Shown here: positions 15,710-22,832 of the stretch, one piece after another
How the letters are laid out: every line of letters begins with the position of its first letter
Numbering within the stretch: the stretch's first letter is position 1
IMG/VR virus record: IMGVR_UViG_3300037193_001772
Location: 1-36,983 of that record
Direction: 5' to 3' (one strand)
DNA from: a virus
DNA length: 36,983 bases
Notes under the pieces: model-generated
Told to the model about the DNA's origin: nothing
Seen by the model: only the letters and a program-made list of their open reading frames with translations
The model's database searches: none
Translations under genes and position numbers: made by a program

Positions 15710-15844
15710 TCAGCCTCCGTCGCGGTAGATGGGCTTGTACCAGGCGTCCCAGCTGCGTCGGGCGAGGCGGCCGAGGACGAACCAGGCGCCGGCGGTGATG
15801 GCTGCGCCGGTGGTGTAGGCGGCGATCCGGGCGAGCCGGGTCAT
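15710..15844 (-). CDS. Small single-pass membrane protein
   Basis: A 44-residue protein with one membrane segment (IAAYTTGAAITAGAWFVLG) flanked by Arg-rich ends. Its ATG overlaps the stop of the gene upstream. The role is unknown. Short membrane proteins are frequent in actinophage early operons and may alter the host envelope, but nothing in the sequence says so directly. Confidence 0.55.
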   Translation of the reverse strand: MTRLARIAAYTTGAAITAGAWFVLGRLARRSWDAWYKPIYRDGG

Positions 15845-16059
15845 GGGCTGGCCTGGTCGTGGCATTCGCACAGGCATGTGGTGCCGGAGTTGCGGCAGCC
15901 GCCGGGTGTGTTGGCGTGCTGGACGGCGACGCCGTCGCCGGCGCACTTGATCGACCGGCCGATGCGTTCAGCGCGGGCGTCGGCCTCGGCGATGGCTTCG
16001 GCGTGGATGTGGATGCGCAGCTTGGCGCGGTCGGCTTGGCTGGTGGGGTACCGGGTCAT
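15841..16059 (-). CDS. Hypothetical Cys-rich small protein
   Basis: A 72-residue protein: an N-terminal helix rich in Ala and Glu (AEAIAEADARAERIG) and a C-terminal half with Cys39, Cys55, Cys62, Cys64 and a last CHD. The C..TCLCECH arrangement may bind zinc. I do not recognise it. Both ends overlap neighbours by four bases. Confidence 0.58.
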   Translation of the reverse strand: MTRYPTSQADRAKLRIHIHAEAIAEADARAERIGRSIKCAGDGVAVQHANTPGGCRNSGTTCLCECHDQASP

Positions 16060-16157
16060 GGGCCGACCGGTGCGTAGATGGCGCCCGCGCAGGCTGCGGC
16101 GAACAGGAGGGCGACGGCGAGGATGCCGACGGCGGTGGCGAGCAGGCGGCGGATCAT
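16056..16157 (-). CDS. Very small membrane protein
   Basis: A 33-residue hydrophobic peptide (ATAVGILAVALLFAAACAGA) with an Arg-Arg start. It could be a single membrane helix or a signal-like segment. Its ATG and stop overlap both neighbours by four bases, in keeping with the rest of this operon, which is the main support for calling it a gene. Confidence 0.5.
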   Translation of the reverse strand: MIRRLLATAVGILAVALLFAAACAGAIYAPVGP

Positions 16158-16477
16158 CGGCTGGCCGGCTCGATGAACGTGGTGGTGGCTTCGGCCCAGG
16201 CGATCGAGTCCTGCCCGTAGTCTCGGGCGGCGATCGCGAGCATGCGCTTGAGCGCCGCGAGTTCGGGCGCGAGGTCCTCGTGCCATTCGGCGCACCAGCA
16301 GGCGTTCTGCCATGGCTCGTGCGGCAGCGAGTGCCACCGGCCGTGGACGCGGGCACCCTCGTAGCGCACCGCGCTCTCGAACAGGCGGTCGACGTCTTGG
16401 ACGTAGCTGGACCATTCGGCTTGGGTGAGCTTGTCGTCGCTGTTGCCGATCGAGATGTAGACGGTCGTGGTGGTCAT
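16154..16477 (-). CDS. Hypothetical protein
   Basis: A 107-residue protein with an N-terminal strand (TTTTVYISIGNSDDKLT), then WSSYVQDVDRLFESAV and a WCAEWHEDLAPELAALKRML helix. The pattern of a strand, a Trp-containing helix and a WH pair is reminiscent of small phage proteins of unknown fold. No enzyme motif is evident. Overlaps both neighbours by four bases. Confidence 0.6.
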   Translation of the reverse strand: MTTTTVYISIGNSDDKLTQAEWSSYVQDVDRLFESAVRYEGARVHGRWHSLPHEPWQNACWCAEWHEDLAPELAALKRMLAIAARDYGQDSIAWAEATTTFIEPASR

Positions 16478-16866
16478 GGGCTCTCCGTGGGTCGGCAGCT
16501 CGGGCAGTGCCGGCTGGGGTGGTCGGTGGGTGAGCAGCAGCCGAGGCATGACCGCAGTTCGGCCTGGCGTGGCCGCGCCGGCTCGAGTGCGGGTGGCGGT
16601 ACGGCGACGCAGGCTCGGCGGGGCCGTCCGCCGGCGAGCACGGACGTGGCCGGGACGACGGTGCCGTTGACGACGCGTTGGCCGCGTTCGAGCGCTTCGG
16701 CGCGGCACCAGCCGCAGCGCCGCATCGGGCCGTCGAGCCGGTTGGGGCAGTTGGCGGTGTGGCCGTTGATGGCGCGGCGGGGCGGTGGGTTGTCGTAGGT
16801 TTCGGCGTGTGCGGCGGCTTGGGCGATGGTGGCGGCAACGTCGACGCGGCGGCGGGTGCGCATCAT
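16474..16866 (-). CDS. Cys-rich, possible zinc-binding protein
   Basis: A 130-residue protein with Cys40, CGWC at 51-54, Cys86, Cys107, CC at 110-111 and CPSC at 121-124; His37 and His120 are near. Two zinc-ribbon-like sites can be imagined (N- and C-terminal). Two adjacent ATGs (16866, 16863) overlap the stop of the initiator gene. It may be a DNA-binding accessory to replication, judged only from its position right after the initiator. Confidence 0.58.
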   Translation of the reverse strand: MMRTRRRVDVAATIAQAAAHAETYDNPPPRRAINGHTANCPNRLDGPMRRCGWCRAEALERGQRVVNGTVVPATSVLAGGRPRRACVAVPPPALEPARPRQAELRSCLGCCSPTDHPSRHCPSCRPTESP

Positions 16867-17831
16867 GCGACCGCTCCGGAGCGGAGCGGATGGCACGTCG
16901 GGCAGCGCGCGGCGCGGCCGTCGGCCAGCTCGACGAGGCGGTTGGGCCCGCACTGGCCGCACGGCGGGTCGACGACGGCGACCGGGGCGCCGGCGTGGTG
17001 CTGATGTCGTTCGGCGAGGAGTGGTGCGAGGTCGCCGGCTTCGGCCATGCGTCGGAGGTAGCCGGCGAGGTTGCGTGGTCGGTGTCGGCGGTGGACTTCG
17101 TCTGCGATCCATTGACCGTCGTCGTCGTCGCATCCGAGGGCTTCGACGACGGCTCGGGCGGGCTTCGTGAGCGCGCGGCGCGGTGCGGGATGAGGATTGT
17201 GGGTTGAGGGTTGAGGACCTACGTACGGACCTTGAGTAACCACAACCCGGTTCCAATCGGCATGCCTATCGGGTTGGCTACCGGATAGGCTATTGACCTG
17301 CGGTTCCGGGTTATCCACAGGCTGGGCGTCTTCGGGTGGCCGCTCGCGTTCGGTGTGGCGTCGATTCCCGCCGTTGGATTGGCTATCGGTATGCCTATCG
17401 GTCGGGTCGGGTGGCTCGTCGGGCAGCCATGACGCGGGTAGGCCGAGCCGGGAGAACTCGGCGGCCAGGGCGCGGCGGACGGCCGGGCTGACGGCGTCGA
17501 CGGCGGCCTCGCGGATGGCCGGGGTGCGTTTCGGATTGCGGTAGCCGTTGTCGTGGCGGACGAACGAGCGCACCAGGAGTTCCTCGGTGGTCTCGTCGAC
17601 GACGACGAACCGGCGTTCTTCCAGGCCGGCCAGGTCGGTGCGAAGACCGTCCGCTGTGGTGTCGTCGGCGAGGCCGGCCCACCTGACGAGGGTGAGCGGC
17701 AGGGTGCCGGCGGCCGAGATGTTCGGCTGGGTGACGAGCATCAGGTAGGTGCGCTGCTGGCTTGCTCGTAGCGCGCGGAATTCCGAGTCACGCCAGATCG
17801 CCGTGATGACGTTGGCGTACGACCGTGCCAT
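16863..17831 (-). CDS. Replication initiator-like protein
   Basis: A 322-residue protein of the actinophage replication-protein type. The N-terminal 115 residues (MARSYANVITAIWRDSEFRAL, then QQRTYLMLVTQPNISAAGTLPLT, then a VRHDNGYRNPKR segment) form winged-helix-like DNA-binding units. Residues about 135-225 are a Pro/Asn/Asp-rich linker. The C-terminus has a helical part (ALGCDDDDGQWIADEVHRRHRP) and a likely zinc ribbon (CGQC, CPTC). The DNA coding the linker holds repeats and a perfect DnaA box, which parallels the O protein and origin of lambda. No helicase or primase motif is seen; host enzymes would be recruited. Confidence 0.75.
   Translation of the reverse strand: MARSYANVITAIWRDSEFRALRASQQRTYLMLVTQPNISAAGTLPLTLVRWAGLADDTTADGLRTDLAGLEERRFVVVDETTEELLVRSFVRHDNGYRNPKRTPAIREAAVDAVSPAVRRALAAEFSRLGLPASWLPDEPPDPTDRHTDSQSNGGNRRHTERERPPEDAQPVDNPEPQVNSLSGSQPDRHADWNRVVVTQGPYVGPQPSTHNPHPAPRRALTKPARAVVEALGCDDDDGQWIADEVHRRHRPRNLAGYLRRMAEAGDLAPLLAERHQHHAGAPVAVVDPPCGQCGPNRLVELADGRAARCPTCHPLRSGAVA
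17259..17401. other. Candidate replication origin inside the initiator gene
   Basis: GGCATGCCTATCGG (17259-17272) and GGTATGCCTATCGG (17388-17401) differ at one base. Variants of the core GCCTATCGG occur at 17264, 17276 (GGCTACCGG), 17281-17290 (inverted, CCGGATAGGC), 17381 (GGCTATCGG) and 17393. Between them lies TTATCCACA at 17311-17319, an exact consensus DnaA box, which is unexpected by chance in such GC-rich DNA. The words TATTGACC and GGATTGG make the stretch locally AT-richer. Iterons plus DnaA box within the linker-coding part of the initiator gene suggest an origin. Confidence 0.62.
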
Positions 17832-17884
17832 GCAACGCCCCGCTCTCAATCGATCTTGCTCAATGAATGATCACTATGCGTGAA

Positions 17885-17911
17885 GCCCGGGACCCCTCTC
17901 GGGACCCGGGC
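17885..17911. terminator. Hairpin terminator between DUF-like gene and initiator
   Basis: GCCCGGGACCC (17885-17895), five bases CTCTC, and GGGACCCGGGC (17901-17911) pair over ten of eleven positions. There is no T-run on either side, which is common in actinobacterial terminators. It lies between the stop of the gene ending at 17946 and the start of the initiator gene and may reduce or end transcription of the upper early operon. Confidence 0.65.
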
Positions 17912-17945
17912 CACAACGCTCGTACAACCTTGTTCAGTCCCGGCC

Positions 17946-18359
17946 CTATCGACCGGCGTCATGCTCCTTGCGCAGCTCCTTGATCAGCGCCATCGCCCGA
18001 TCGCGGATCGCGTCGAACTCGCCGTCCTCGTAATCTCCGGCTTCGTCGAGCGCGTCCTCGACGTGCGACTCGGCGCCGTCCAGCAGCAACCGCCACGCCG
18101 CGGCCTCAGCGGCCGGGTGCAGCGCCGCCGGCTCGTAGTCGTCCGGCATCCAGTCCGGCGCCTCCTTGGCGAACGCGGCCATCACGGCCGGCTGGTCACC
18201 GAACACCCCGATCGACTCGTCGAGGGTGTCCCAGTCGCCTTCCATCAGTTGCCGGATCAGCGCGGCGCAGACGGTGGTGATGGTCTCGTCGGGCGCATCG
18301 GCGTCGACGAGCGCCTGTGCGACGGGGTCGAAGATCTGTCCTGCTGAAGCCCAGCCCAT
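17946..18359 (-). CDS. Hypothetical acidic protein
   Basis: A 137-residue acidic, mostly helical protein (MGWASAGQIFDPVAQALVDA, then ICAALIRQL-like helices and DWMPDDYEPAALHPAAE, then DALDEAGDYEDGEFD). It shares one base with the stop of the DUF2303 gene upstream. Such small acidic proteins follow recombination genes in actinophages; some mimic DNA, but nothing shows that here. Function unknown. Confidence 0.65.
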   Translation of the reverse strand: MGWASAGQIFDPVAQALVDADAPDETITTVCAALIRQLMEGDWDTLDESIGVFGDQPAVMAAFAKEAPDWMPDDYEPAALHPAAEAAAWRLLLDGAESHVEDALDEAGDYEDGEFDAIRDRAMALIKELRKEHDAGR

Positions 18360-19213
18360 CAGTCGCCCCGTCCGGCCGGCGTTCCCCACATCACGGTGGC
18401 GCCGCACGCGATGGCGAGCCTCGACACGGTGTGGTCGAACGCCGAGGTGACGACGTCGCCCGGGCGGGCGAGCTTGAAGCCGAGCTTCAGCGAGCCGCTG
18501 TCGATGCGGTGCCGGAAGCGGGCCTCGAGTTCGTGCGCCTGGGTGGCTCTGTCGAAGACGGGGACGTGGATGGTGATGACGGTCGGGATGGCCAGCTCGC
18601 CTTTCTGTCCGGCGCGCGCGGTGTTGGTTTCGATGTAGCCGATGCGGCGTTGCCCGTCGACGAGCCGGTGCCCGGCCTGCCAGTCGACCTTGGAGGTGCC
18701 TTCGATGGTCTGGGCGATTTCGAGCATCTCGGCGGCGGGCGGGCTGTGGATGTCGGCCCTGTTGTCGTCCAAGAATTCCGCGAAGGCTTCCTGGGGCATC
18801 AGCCGGCCGTCGGCGTCGAGCCAGGCCCGCAGCGCGGCTGAGTGCTTCAGGGTGAGGACGAGGCGGTGCTGGCCCCAGCCGGTGGCGTCGGCCGGCGCGC
18901 CGTGGGCGTCGAGGACGGCGGTGACGGTCAGCGCGGCCCGGTCGGCGTACACCTCGGAGATGTCGGCGGCGGAGTGCTTGAGCCAGTAGTCGGTGAAGCT
19001 CTGGACGCTGGTGACGCGGACGGTGCCGACCTTGCGGCGCGGCCGGTCCTGGTATCGCTCGCCGGTGAGGTCGATCTCGTGGACCCGGTCGCGGAGCCGG
19101 AAGGCGTAGTAGCCGCCGGGCTGGAGCTGCTCGGCTTCGGTGCCTTCGCGGGCGAGGTCGGCGATCTGGTCGACGGTGCCGGTGAACTCGGCGGTGAGGA
19201 CTTCCTCGGTCAT
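18359..19213 (-). CDS. DUF2303 family protein
   Basis: A 284-residue protein with the family pattern: VTSVQSFTDYWLKH, YADRAALTVTAVLDAHG, HRLVLTLKHSAALRAWLDADGRLMPQEAFAEFLDDN, IP.VITIHVPVFDRA and LEARFRHRIDSG, ending with a GDVVTSAFDHTV stretch. DUF2303 proteins are widespread in phages and prophages next to recombination genes; a molecular function is not established. Here it lies in the same operon as ERF and YqaJ proteins, consistent with a role in DNA replication or repair. ATG at 19213 overlaps the upstream stop by four bases. Confidence 0.85.
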   Translation of the reverse strand: MTEEVLTAEFTGTVDQIADLAREGTEAEQLQPGGYYAFRLRDRVHEIDLTGERYQDRPRRKVGTVRVTSVQSFTDYWLKHSAADISEVYADRAALTVTAVLDAHGAPADATGWGQHRLVLTLKHSAALRAWLDADGRLMPQEAFAEFLDDNRADIHSPPAAEMLEIAQTIEGTSKVDWQAGHRLVDGQRRIGYIETNTARAGQKGELAIPTVITIHVPVFDRATQAHELEARFRHRIDSGSLKLGFKLARPGDVVTSAFDHTVSRLAIACGATVMWGTPAGRGD

Positions 19214-19569
19214 GCGGTGGTGGCCTTTCCTGGTGTGTTGACGAGGGCGAGCGGCAGCGTGGGTTGCCGTGGGTCGTCGCGGCGCAGGTTGCCGGAGTCG
19301 TCGGCGAAGAACACCGACGTCGGCGAGGCGTCCTCGGGCTCGGGGACCTTGGCGGTGGATGAGCCGGTGACGACGAGGGTGTTCTGGTCGGCTTTCTTGA
19401 GTGGCTCGACTTTGATGACGAGGGTGATCTGGCCTTTCTTGCCGGTGGCGGCGACGGCGGCGGTGACTTCGGCGAGTTGGTTGCTGGCGCGGGCGGCGAG
19501 TCGGCCGCCGCCGATTTCCTGGAGGATTGCGGCCACGGGCCGGACCTCCCGCTCGTCCTGTGTGGACAC
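19210..19569 (-). CDS. Conserved phage protein paired with DUF2303
   Basis: A 119-residue protein of a type that regularly precedes DUF2303 genes in actinophages. It starts with an acidic helix (VRPVAAILQEIGGGRL), then LAEVTAAVAATGKKGQITLVIKVEPLKKA and SVFFADDSGNLRRDDPRQPTLPL. The GKKG.ITL.I.V strand and the FFAD..GNL..DDPRQ end are the recurring parts. Function unknown, probably a partner of the DUF2303 protein since they are always adjacent in my recollection; four-base overlap here. Confidence 0.75.
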   Translation of the reverse strand: MSTQDEREVRPVAAILQEIGGGRLAARASNQLAEVTAAVAATGKKGQITLVIKVEPLKKADQNTLVVTGSSTAKVPEPEDASPTSVFFADDSGNLRRDDPRQPTLPLALVNTPGKATTA

Positions 19570-19914
19570 TTAGTTCTCCTGTTCGGGTCGTTCGCCGAGC
19601 CGGCGCTGCTCGGCGTCGTGCTGCTCGCCGCTGATTGGCATCAGGTGGTGCACGGTGTGGCTGTCGGCCATGCCGCAGCGGCACCAGCCGGGCCGCTGCG
19701 GGTCGATGACGGCGTGGTGCCTGGGTGCGGTCCGCCGGGCCTGTTCGGTGCCGCAGGCGGCGCAGTCGCGGCGTTGCAGCCGGTACCGGCGGCCGGTCAT
19801 GCGGCCGGTGGTCTCGACGCCGCAGATGTGCGGGTATGGCTTGTCGACGGGCACGTCGCGGCCGAGCGCGACGCTGGCGCCGATCCACAGGCCGGGCTGC
19901 GTGGCGGCGTTCAT
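19570..19914 (-). CDS. Zinc-ribbon-like small protein
   Basis: A 114-residue protein with Cys31 (YPHICGV), a RRDCAACGTE segment and WCRCGMADSHTVHHL. The CxxC and CxC with following His residues may bind one or two zinc ions. It begins MNAATQPGLWIG and overlaps the upstream stop by four bases; its TAA stop is next to the following start. Function unknown. Confidence 0.62.
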   Translation of the reverse strand: MNAATQPGLWIGASVALGRDVPVDKPYPHICGVETTGRMTGRRYRLQRRDCAACGTEQARRTAPRHHAVIDPQRPGWCRCGMADSHTVHHLMPISGEQHDAEQRRLGERPEQEN

Positions 19915-20204
19915 CGGCGCCGCCTCGGATGCCGGTACCGCTCACTGAAGGGACAAGTCACGAAGTGCGACCGGTACACCCAGCGTTTGCCGAACAGCCG
20001 GGCCGGGTTGCGTTCGACCCGGGCGCGCACCTTCGGCCCGGCTGCGGTGAGAAGCACGTTGCCGGCGGCCGGGCCGACGGGGTCGACGTCGACGGGCATG
20101 TTCTTGCCGTTGTCGGTGACGGCCCAGATGATGGGTGCTTTGCAGCCGTCGCACTGGTCGGTCGGGTAGCGGGGCGGCTCGTCGGCCGCGACGGCGGTGC
20201 TCAT
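19911..20204 (-). CDS. Conserved small zinc-ribbon phage protein
   Basis: A 97-residue protein with CDGCKAPIIWAVTDNGKNMPVD and, later, HFVTCPF. This CxxC...H..C layout around an IIWA.T..GK.MPVD core is very common in actinophage and Streptomyces plasmid genes. It likely folds around one zinc ion. The role is not known. Four-base overlaps at both ends. Confidence 0.72.
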   Translation of the reverse strand: MSTAVAADEPPRYPTDQCDGCKAPIIWAVTDNGKNMPVDVDPVGPAAGNVLLTAAGPKVRARVERNPARLFGKRWVYRSHFVTCPFSERYRHPRRRR

Positions 20205-20401
20205 CGGTGGCCTCGCTTCTTGGGTGAGCGGTGCCCGACGTGCCAGTGCCGGTCGGGCCCGGGGCAGCGGTACACGGCGAGGGCGCCGCGGGCGGTGCCT
20301 TGTCTGATGCGGATGGCGATGGCGATGTGGGCGGAGCGCTTGTCTGGAAAGCGTTTCTTGCCGTCGCAGGCGCGGGCCTTGGTGCGCGTGTACCGGGTCA
20401 T
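20201..20401 (-). CDS. Small basic phage protein
   Basis: A 66-residue basic protein (MTRYTRTKARACDGKKRFPDK, then RSAHIAIAIRIRQ and YRCPGPDRHWHVGHR). The pattern of a Lys/Arg-rich start, a short helix and a final Y.C....HWH.GH is common in actinophages; nucleic-acid binding is plausible. Its ATG overlaps the TGA that the upstream gene would use if its frame were intact. Confidence 0.68.
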   Translation of the reverse strand: MTRYTRTKARACDGKKRFPDKRSAHIAIAIRIRQGTARGALAVYRCPGPDRHWHVGHRSPKKRGHR

Positions 20402-20608
20402 GTCTGCTCCCGGTACCAGGCGAGCGCCCGGGTGAGCGCGGCCCGGTGGGCGCGTGCCCCCGTCGGGCCGGTGCCGCTGGCGGTAGGCGACCGACACGTC
20501 GGCGCGCAGGTCCTCGGGCAGCGCGCGCCAGCAGCCGCGGCAGGCGAGCTGGTGCAGCGGCACGCTCTTGACGCAGCTACCGCCGGGGCATTCGTGGCGG
20601 GCGCTCAC
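20398..20608 (-). pseudogene. Small Cys-rich phage protein gene with one-base frameshift
   Basis: GTG at 20608 overlaps the WhiB-like gene stop by four bases and encodes VSARHECPGGSCVKSVPLHQ, then ACRGCWRALPEDLRADVSVAYR and RQRHRPDG. At a run of five C on the plus strand (20457-20461) the frame changes. With one C fewer it would continue ARAHRAALTRALAWYREQT and stop at 20398, giving a four-base overlap with the next gene exactly as elsewhere in the operon. The total length is 70 codons plus one base. Either a sequencing or assembly error or a real inactivating insertion. The family (CPGG..C, ACRGCW, LAWYRE) is a common actinophage protein of unknown function. Confidence 0.72.
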
Positions 20609-21186
20609 CGGGCGCCCCACTTGAAGGTGCGTCGCATCGCTTCGGACAGGCTGATCTCGCCGTCCTCGACCGCGACCAGCGTCGCCGCGTCGGCCAGGCG
20701 CACGAACCGGGCCAGAGCCCGGACCGTGTCCGGCTTCAACTGGAAGGTCTCGGCGATGACCTTGGTATTACCGCCGGCGGCGCAGCGGCGTCCGGCGGCC
20801 ACCGACAGCCGGGCCCGTTCCACATTGCTGGCGCCGGCGCGCACCGTCACGCGCGGCGCCGTCACCGGTGCCCGTTCCTTGTCGCCGGCGTACGGGATGG
20901 TTTTGCCGGTGGTGCGGAACTGCCAGCCGCCGGCGACCATGCCGCGTGGCCGGTCGGCGAGTGCCTCGTCGAGGCATTCCTTGCGGACGGGGCAGCGGCC
21001 GCAGATGGAGATCGCCGCGTTGGCCGCGGCGGGGTTGCCGTTGTCGAGGTTCCACCACTCGGGGTCGACGCGGACGCCGTCGATCTCGCGTTGTCCGCAC
21101 AGTGCCTGATCGCGCCAGTTGGCGGACTGGTTGCCGAGGCCGTGGGTGCGGCCGGTGGTGGGGATGAGCTGTCGCAGGCCGGCCAT
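20605..21186 (-). CDS. WhiB-like transcription factor
   Basis: A 193-residue WhiB-family protein. WRDQALC (Cys30), ICGRCPVRKEC (Cys62, Cys65, Cys71) and a following GMVAGGW turn give the four Cys of the iron-sulfur cluster and the G[VI]W[GA]G-like motif. WhiB proteins bind sigma factor and control development, redox response and cell division in actinobacteria; phage versions (for example in TM4) interfere with host WhiB2. The C-terminal part, about residues 120-193, contains a helix-turn-helix-like stretch (TKVIAETFQLKPDTVRALARF), an unusual extension. It shares one base with the upstream stop. Confidence 0.88.
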   Translation of the reverse strand: MAGLRQLIPTTGRTHGLGNQSANWRDQALCGQREIDGVRVDPEWWNLDNGNPAAANAAISICGRCPVRKECLDEALADRPRGMVAGGWQFRTTGKTIPYAGDKERAPVTAPRVTVRAGASNVERARLSVAAGRRCAAGGNTKVIAETFQLKPDTVRALARFVRLADAATLVAVEDGEISLSEAMRRTFKWGAR

Positions 21187-21389
21187 CAGGTGCCGCCCTT
21201 GGTGAGCGGCTGGAGGGCGAGTCGGGCGTCGAGTAGTGCGTCGCGCAGGGCGGTGACGGAGCTGGCGTGCTTGAGGCCGTGGTGGATGGCAACCAGGGCG
21301 GCGTTGTGCCGGGTTTCGAGGTCGGCCAGGGTCTGCTCGCGCGGGTCGGGTTGGGCTGGTGCCGGTGTGCGGCGTCCGAGGATGCTCAT
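21186..21389 (-). CDS. Hypothetical small helical protein
   Basis: A 67-residue protein (MSILGRRTPAPAQPDPREQ, then LADLETRHNAALVAIHHGLKH and TALRDALLDARLALQPL). It appears to be two helices. Function unknown. Its ATG overlaps the stop of the Lsr2-like gene by four bases. Confidence 0.6.
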   Translation of the reverse strand: MSILGRRTPAPAQPDPREQTLADLETRHNAALVAIHHGLKHASSVTALRDALLDARLALQPLTKGGT

Positions 21390-22029
21390 CGGCTGTCTCC
21401 GTTGGCGTGTGCGGCTTCGTAGGCGTCGGTGACGGCTCTCGGGATGCGGCCGACGGGGTGGCAGGGCGTGCCGTTGGCGGCGGCCCAGGCGCGGACCTTG
21501 GCCCGGTAGTCGGCCGACGTTGTCGCGGCCGGCTTCGCGGCGGCGTTGCTGTCGGTGGGCCGTCGCGCGCACGCCCGGAGTGTGGCGCGGGCGCGGGTCA
21601 GCTCGGCCTCGAGGTCGGCGACGCGTTTCGCGGCGGCCTGCTCGGCGGACAGCGTCTCGACCCGCGCCCGGATCTCGGCGACCAGCGCCCGCACCTTCGC
21701 CGCGGTGCGCTTCAGGCGTGGGTCGCTGGACTGCTCGGCGTAGGCCAGGAGTTCGGCCGTGCCGGGGCTCCCGGGCGGGGCGGGTGTTACCGCTTCCACC
21801 ACACGCGCTGTGGTGGTCGGGCCCGGCCTGGCCGGCGCCGCGGCGGGTACGACGGCGGTCGGCGCATCGGCTACCTCCTTCGGCGGTGCGGCGGCGCGCG
21901 TGTTCTGTTCGTGGGTGAGGACGAGTTCACGCGCGCGGCCCCGGTTGAAGCCGGCCAGCCGGGACACGATGCCGCTGACCTTGTCCTGGGAGAGGCCTTG
22001 GCCTTGGGTGGGTCTTCGACGATGGTCAT
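21386..22029 (-). pseudogene. Lsr2-like DNA-binding protein gene with apparent frameshift near the start
   Basis: The main frame codes GLSQDKVSGIVSRLAGFNRG, RARELVLTHEQNTR, a Pro/Ala linker, a coiled coil (AKVRALVAEIRARVETLSAEQ), and ends YRAKVRAWAAANG, then GRIPRAVTDAYEAAH. The end is like the DNA-binding domain of Lsr2, including the GRIP motif. ATG at 22029, which overlaps the ERF stop by four bases, reads MTIVEDPPKAK and then leaves the main frame; one missing base near 21990-22000 would join the two. The length is 214 codons plus two bases. A sequence error, a true mutation or a -1 shift are possible. If intact, it would be a nucleoid-type DNA-binding protein of about 214 residues. Confidence 0.65.
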
Positions 22030-22832
22030 CCGGACCCACCTGCTTCTCGGCGCTGCCGACCGACACGGTCACACATTGCGATCAGTGCCTCTTCGTCGCC
22101 GACCTCGTTGGTGACGGCGACCTGGCCGAGGTTGTGCTGGCCGAGTTCGGCGCGGAGCTGCCGCAGGCGGCCGAGGGAGGTGCGCGGGTCGGCGATCTCG
22201 TCCCGGTAGTCGGAGGCGCGCGGCAGTGGCCGCTCGCCGCGTTCGTGGCCACGGTCGACGTCGGGGTCCTGGGTCGGGATCTGCAACGACGTCAGGAACA
22301 GCACGCGCTGGGCGACCGAGATGGCTTTGCTGGTGGCCTTGTCCTGGGTGTCGGTGGCCTGTCCGGCTGACTCGAGTGGCGGCAGCGCGTCGCCGGCCGG
22401 ACCCATCACAGTCCACTGCACGGTGACGGTGCAGTCCTGCATGGTGTTGCCCTTGGCGGTGCGGGCCTCGCGGTAGTCGATGGACAGGATCCGGGTCGGC
22501 AGGACGAGTACACCGTGGCGGCGCACGGCCGGGCCGACGGCGTTGACGACCCGGTCGACGCCGCGGAACGAGTAGCGGCCGCCGGTGTCGTTGCGGTGGT
22601 CGGCTTTGGCGATGGACTGGACGTCGGCCATGACCCGGGCCCAGGCGATGTGGACGGGGACGTTGTCGGCGTCGTGGATCTCGTTGCCGTCGTAGGAGAC
22701 GTCCTCGAGCGGCGCGGTCACGATCGTGGGCCGCTCGGGCGGTGCGGCGGCGGGCTGGCCGGGCTTGGCCGCGTCGGGCCAGCCGTCGCTGGCCTGGGCC
22801 GCGGCGTCGGCGCGGTCACGGAGATTGGTCAT
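22026..22832 (-). CDS. ERF-family single-strand annealing protein
   Basis: A 268-residue recombination protein. The core VHIAWARVMADVQSIAKADH, then GGRYSFRGVDRVVNAVGPAV and RRHGVLVLP is the ERF signature, and later GQATDTQDKATSKAISVAQR, also typical. ERF proteins (named after P22 Erf) anneal complementary single strands and work with an exonuclease; the YqaJ protein is encoded just upstream and overlaps by 17 bases. The first 60 residues are flexible and Ala/Pro-rich. Roles: circularisation, repair and recombination of phage DNA. Confidence 0.9.
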   Translation of the reverse strand: MTNLRDRADAAAQASDGWPDAAKPGQPAAAPPERPTIVTAPLEDVSYDGNEIHDADNVPVHIAWARVMADVQSIAKADHRNDTGGRYSFRGVDRVVNAVGPAVRRHGVLVLPTRILSIDYREARTAKGNTMQDCTVTVQWTVMGPAGDALPPLESAGQATDTQDKATSKAISVAQRVLFLTSLQIPTQDPDVDRGHERGERPLPRASDYRDEIADPRTSLGRLRQLRAELGQHNLGQVAVTNEVGDEEALIAMCDRVGRQRREAGGSG

